Shown here piece after piece: positions 5,587 through 6,024 of a DNA stretch of 6,024 nt. Numbering within the stretch: position 1 is the stretch's first letter; every line of letters begins with the position of its first letter. A model generated the notes under the pieces. That model was not told where the DNA came from and ran no database searches. It was given only the letters and a program-made list of their open reading frames with translations. The position numbers and the translations under genes are program-made. This DNA is from Desulfobulbaceae bacterium (lineage in GTDB: Bacteria; Desulfobacterota; Desulfobulbia; Desulfobulbales; Desulfobulbaceae): positions 1 to 6,024 of the forward strand of contig DRLX01000362.1 of assembly GCA_011322715.1 (NCBI GenBank), in the 5' to 3' direction.

Positions 5587-6024
5587 CTATTGTGTTCTCC
5601 GGCCAATGGCCCGGCTGATAATATTGAGAACAAAAACCATAAGCACGAGAACCAGAGATGCGGCCCAGGCCAGTTCAACCTGATTTTCAAAGGGCATGCC
5701 CGAATAGTTGTATATAAGAACGGCAAGGGATGCGGTCGGCTCATTGGGCTGCAGCCAGTAATCGCTGAACAGGGCCGTGAACAACAACGGCGCGGTTTCA
5801 CCGGCGGCCCGGGCCACGGCAAGTATCACTCCGGTTATGATTCCGGGCATGGCCACCGGCAGAATAATTTTGACCATGGATTGGGACGGTGTGCATCCAA
5901 TGCCGTAGGCAGCCTCCTTCATTGGTCCGGGCACCATTCTGATTGCCTCTTCAGCTGTCAGCATGACCACGGGAATCATCAACAGGGAAAGAGCGATGCC
6001 ACCGGCCCATGAAGAATAATGGCC
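5587..6024 (-). CDS. pstA: Phosphate ABC transporter permease PstA, C-terminal part
   Basis: Inner-membrane permease of the Pst phosphate importer. The frame runs in from the right edge and ends at TAG (5587-5589), giving the last 145 residues of a protein usually near 280-300. Visible text includes AGGIALSLLMIPVV, then the ABC permease EAA loop EAAYGIGCTPSQSMVKIILP, which docks on the ATPase, followed by ITGVILAVARAAGETAPLLFTALF, a hallmark PstA/PstC segment. A last membrane helix ends in the basic tail RAIGRRTQ. About three membrane segments are visible. No true start codon is in the window; an in-frame TTG near 5982 is an internal leucine. It precedes pstB on the same strand, as in classical pstSCAB operons. 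Confidence 0.96.
   Translation of the reverse strand, partial: GHYSSWAGGIALSLLMIPVVMLTAEEAIRMVPGPMKEAAYGIGCTPSQSMVKIILPVAMPGIITGVILAVARAAGETAPLLFTALFSDYWLQPNEPTASLAVLIYNYSGMPFENQVELAWAASLVLVLMVFVLNIISRAIGRRTQ

Overview
This window comes from a motile bacterium. The flagellin sequences, their C-terminal ending and the Fic-like neighbour suggest an anaerobic deltaproteobacterium (Desulfobacterota, possibly a relative of Desulfobulbaceae). That assignment is inferred from general resemblance only; nothing in the window fixes the taxon. Every gene I can support lies on the minus strand, so transcription runs from right to left.

Right side (about 4676-6024): the end of a phosphate-specific transport (Pst) operon. 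It holds the last 145 residues of the permease PstA and a complete ATPase PstB. PstA would form part of the membrane channel and PstB would energise it. PstS and PstC would lie off the right edge. The expected downstream phoU is not here. In its place (3898-4560) is a 220-residue Fic/Doc-fold protein with a recognisable but altered active-site motif, in which glutamine replaces the catalytic histidine.

Left side (1-3527): two tandem paralogous flagellin genes. The upstream one (2046-3527) is complete at 493 residues. The downstream one (1-1281) lacks roughly its last 75 residues because it runs off the left edge. Hand alignment gives about 82% identity over the first 164 residues, with diverged surface domains that each carry two flagellin/hook IN-like motifs. 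The 764-bp gap between them holds two REP-like palindromic repeats flanking a possible 63-residue ORF, a sigma-28-type promoter candidate, and a leader of about 200 nt.

The most notable signal is in the two flagellin leaders. In both, the Shine-Dalgarno GGA sits in the loop of a small perfect hairpin. The downstream gene also has a second hairpin, 39 nt upstream of its start codon, with loop AGGA inside CAAGGATG, a close match to the CsrA/RsmA consensus. This is the architecture known from CsrA-controlled flagellin mRNAs such as Bacillus hag. I infer post-transcriptional control of both flagellins by a CsrA-type protein encoded elsewhere.
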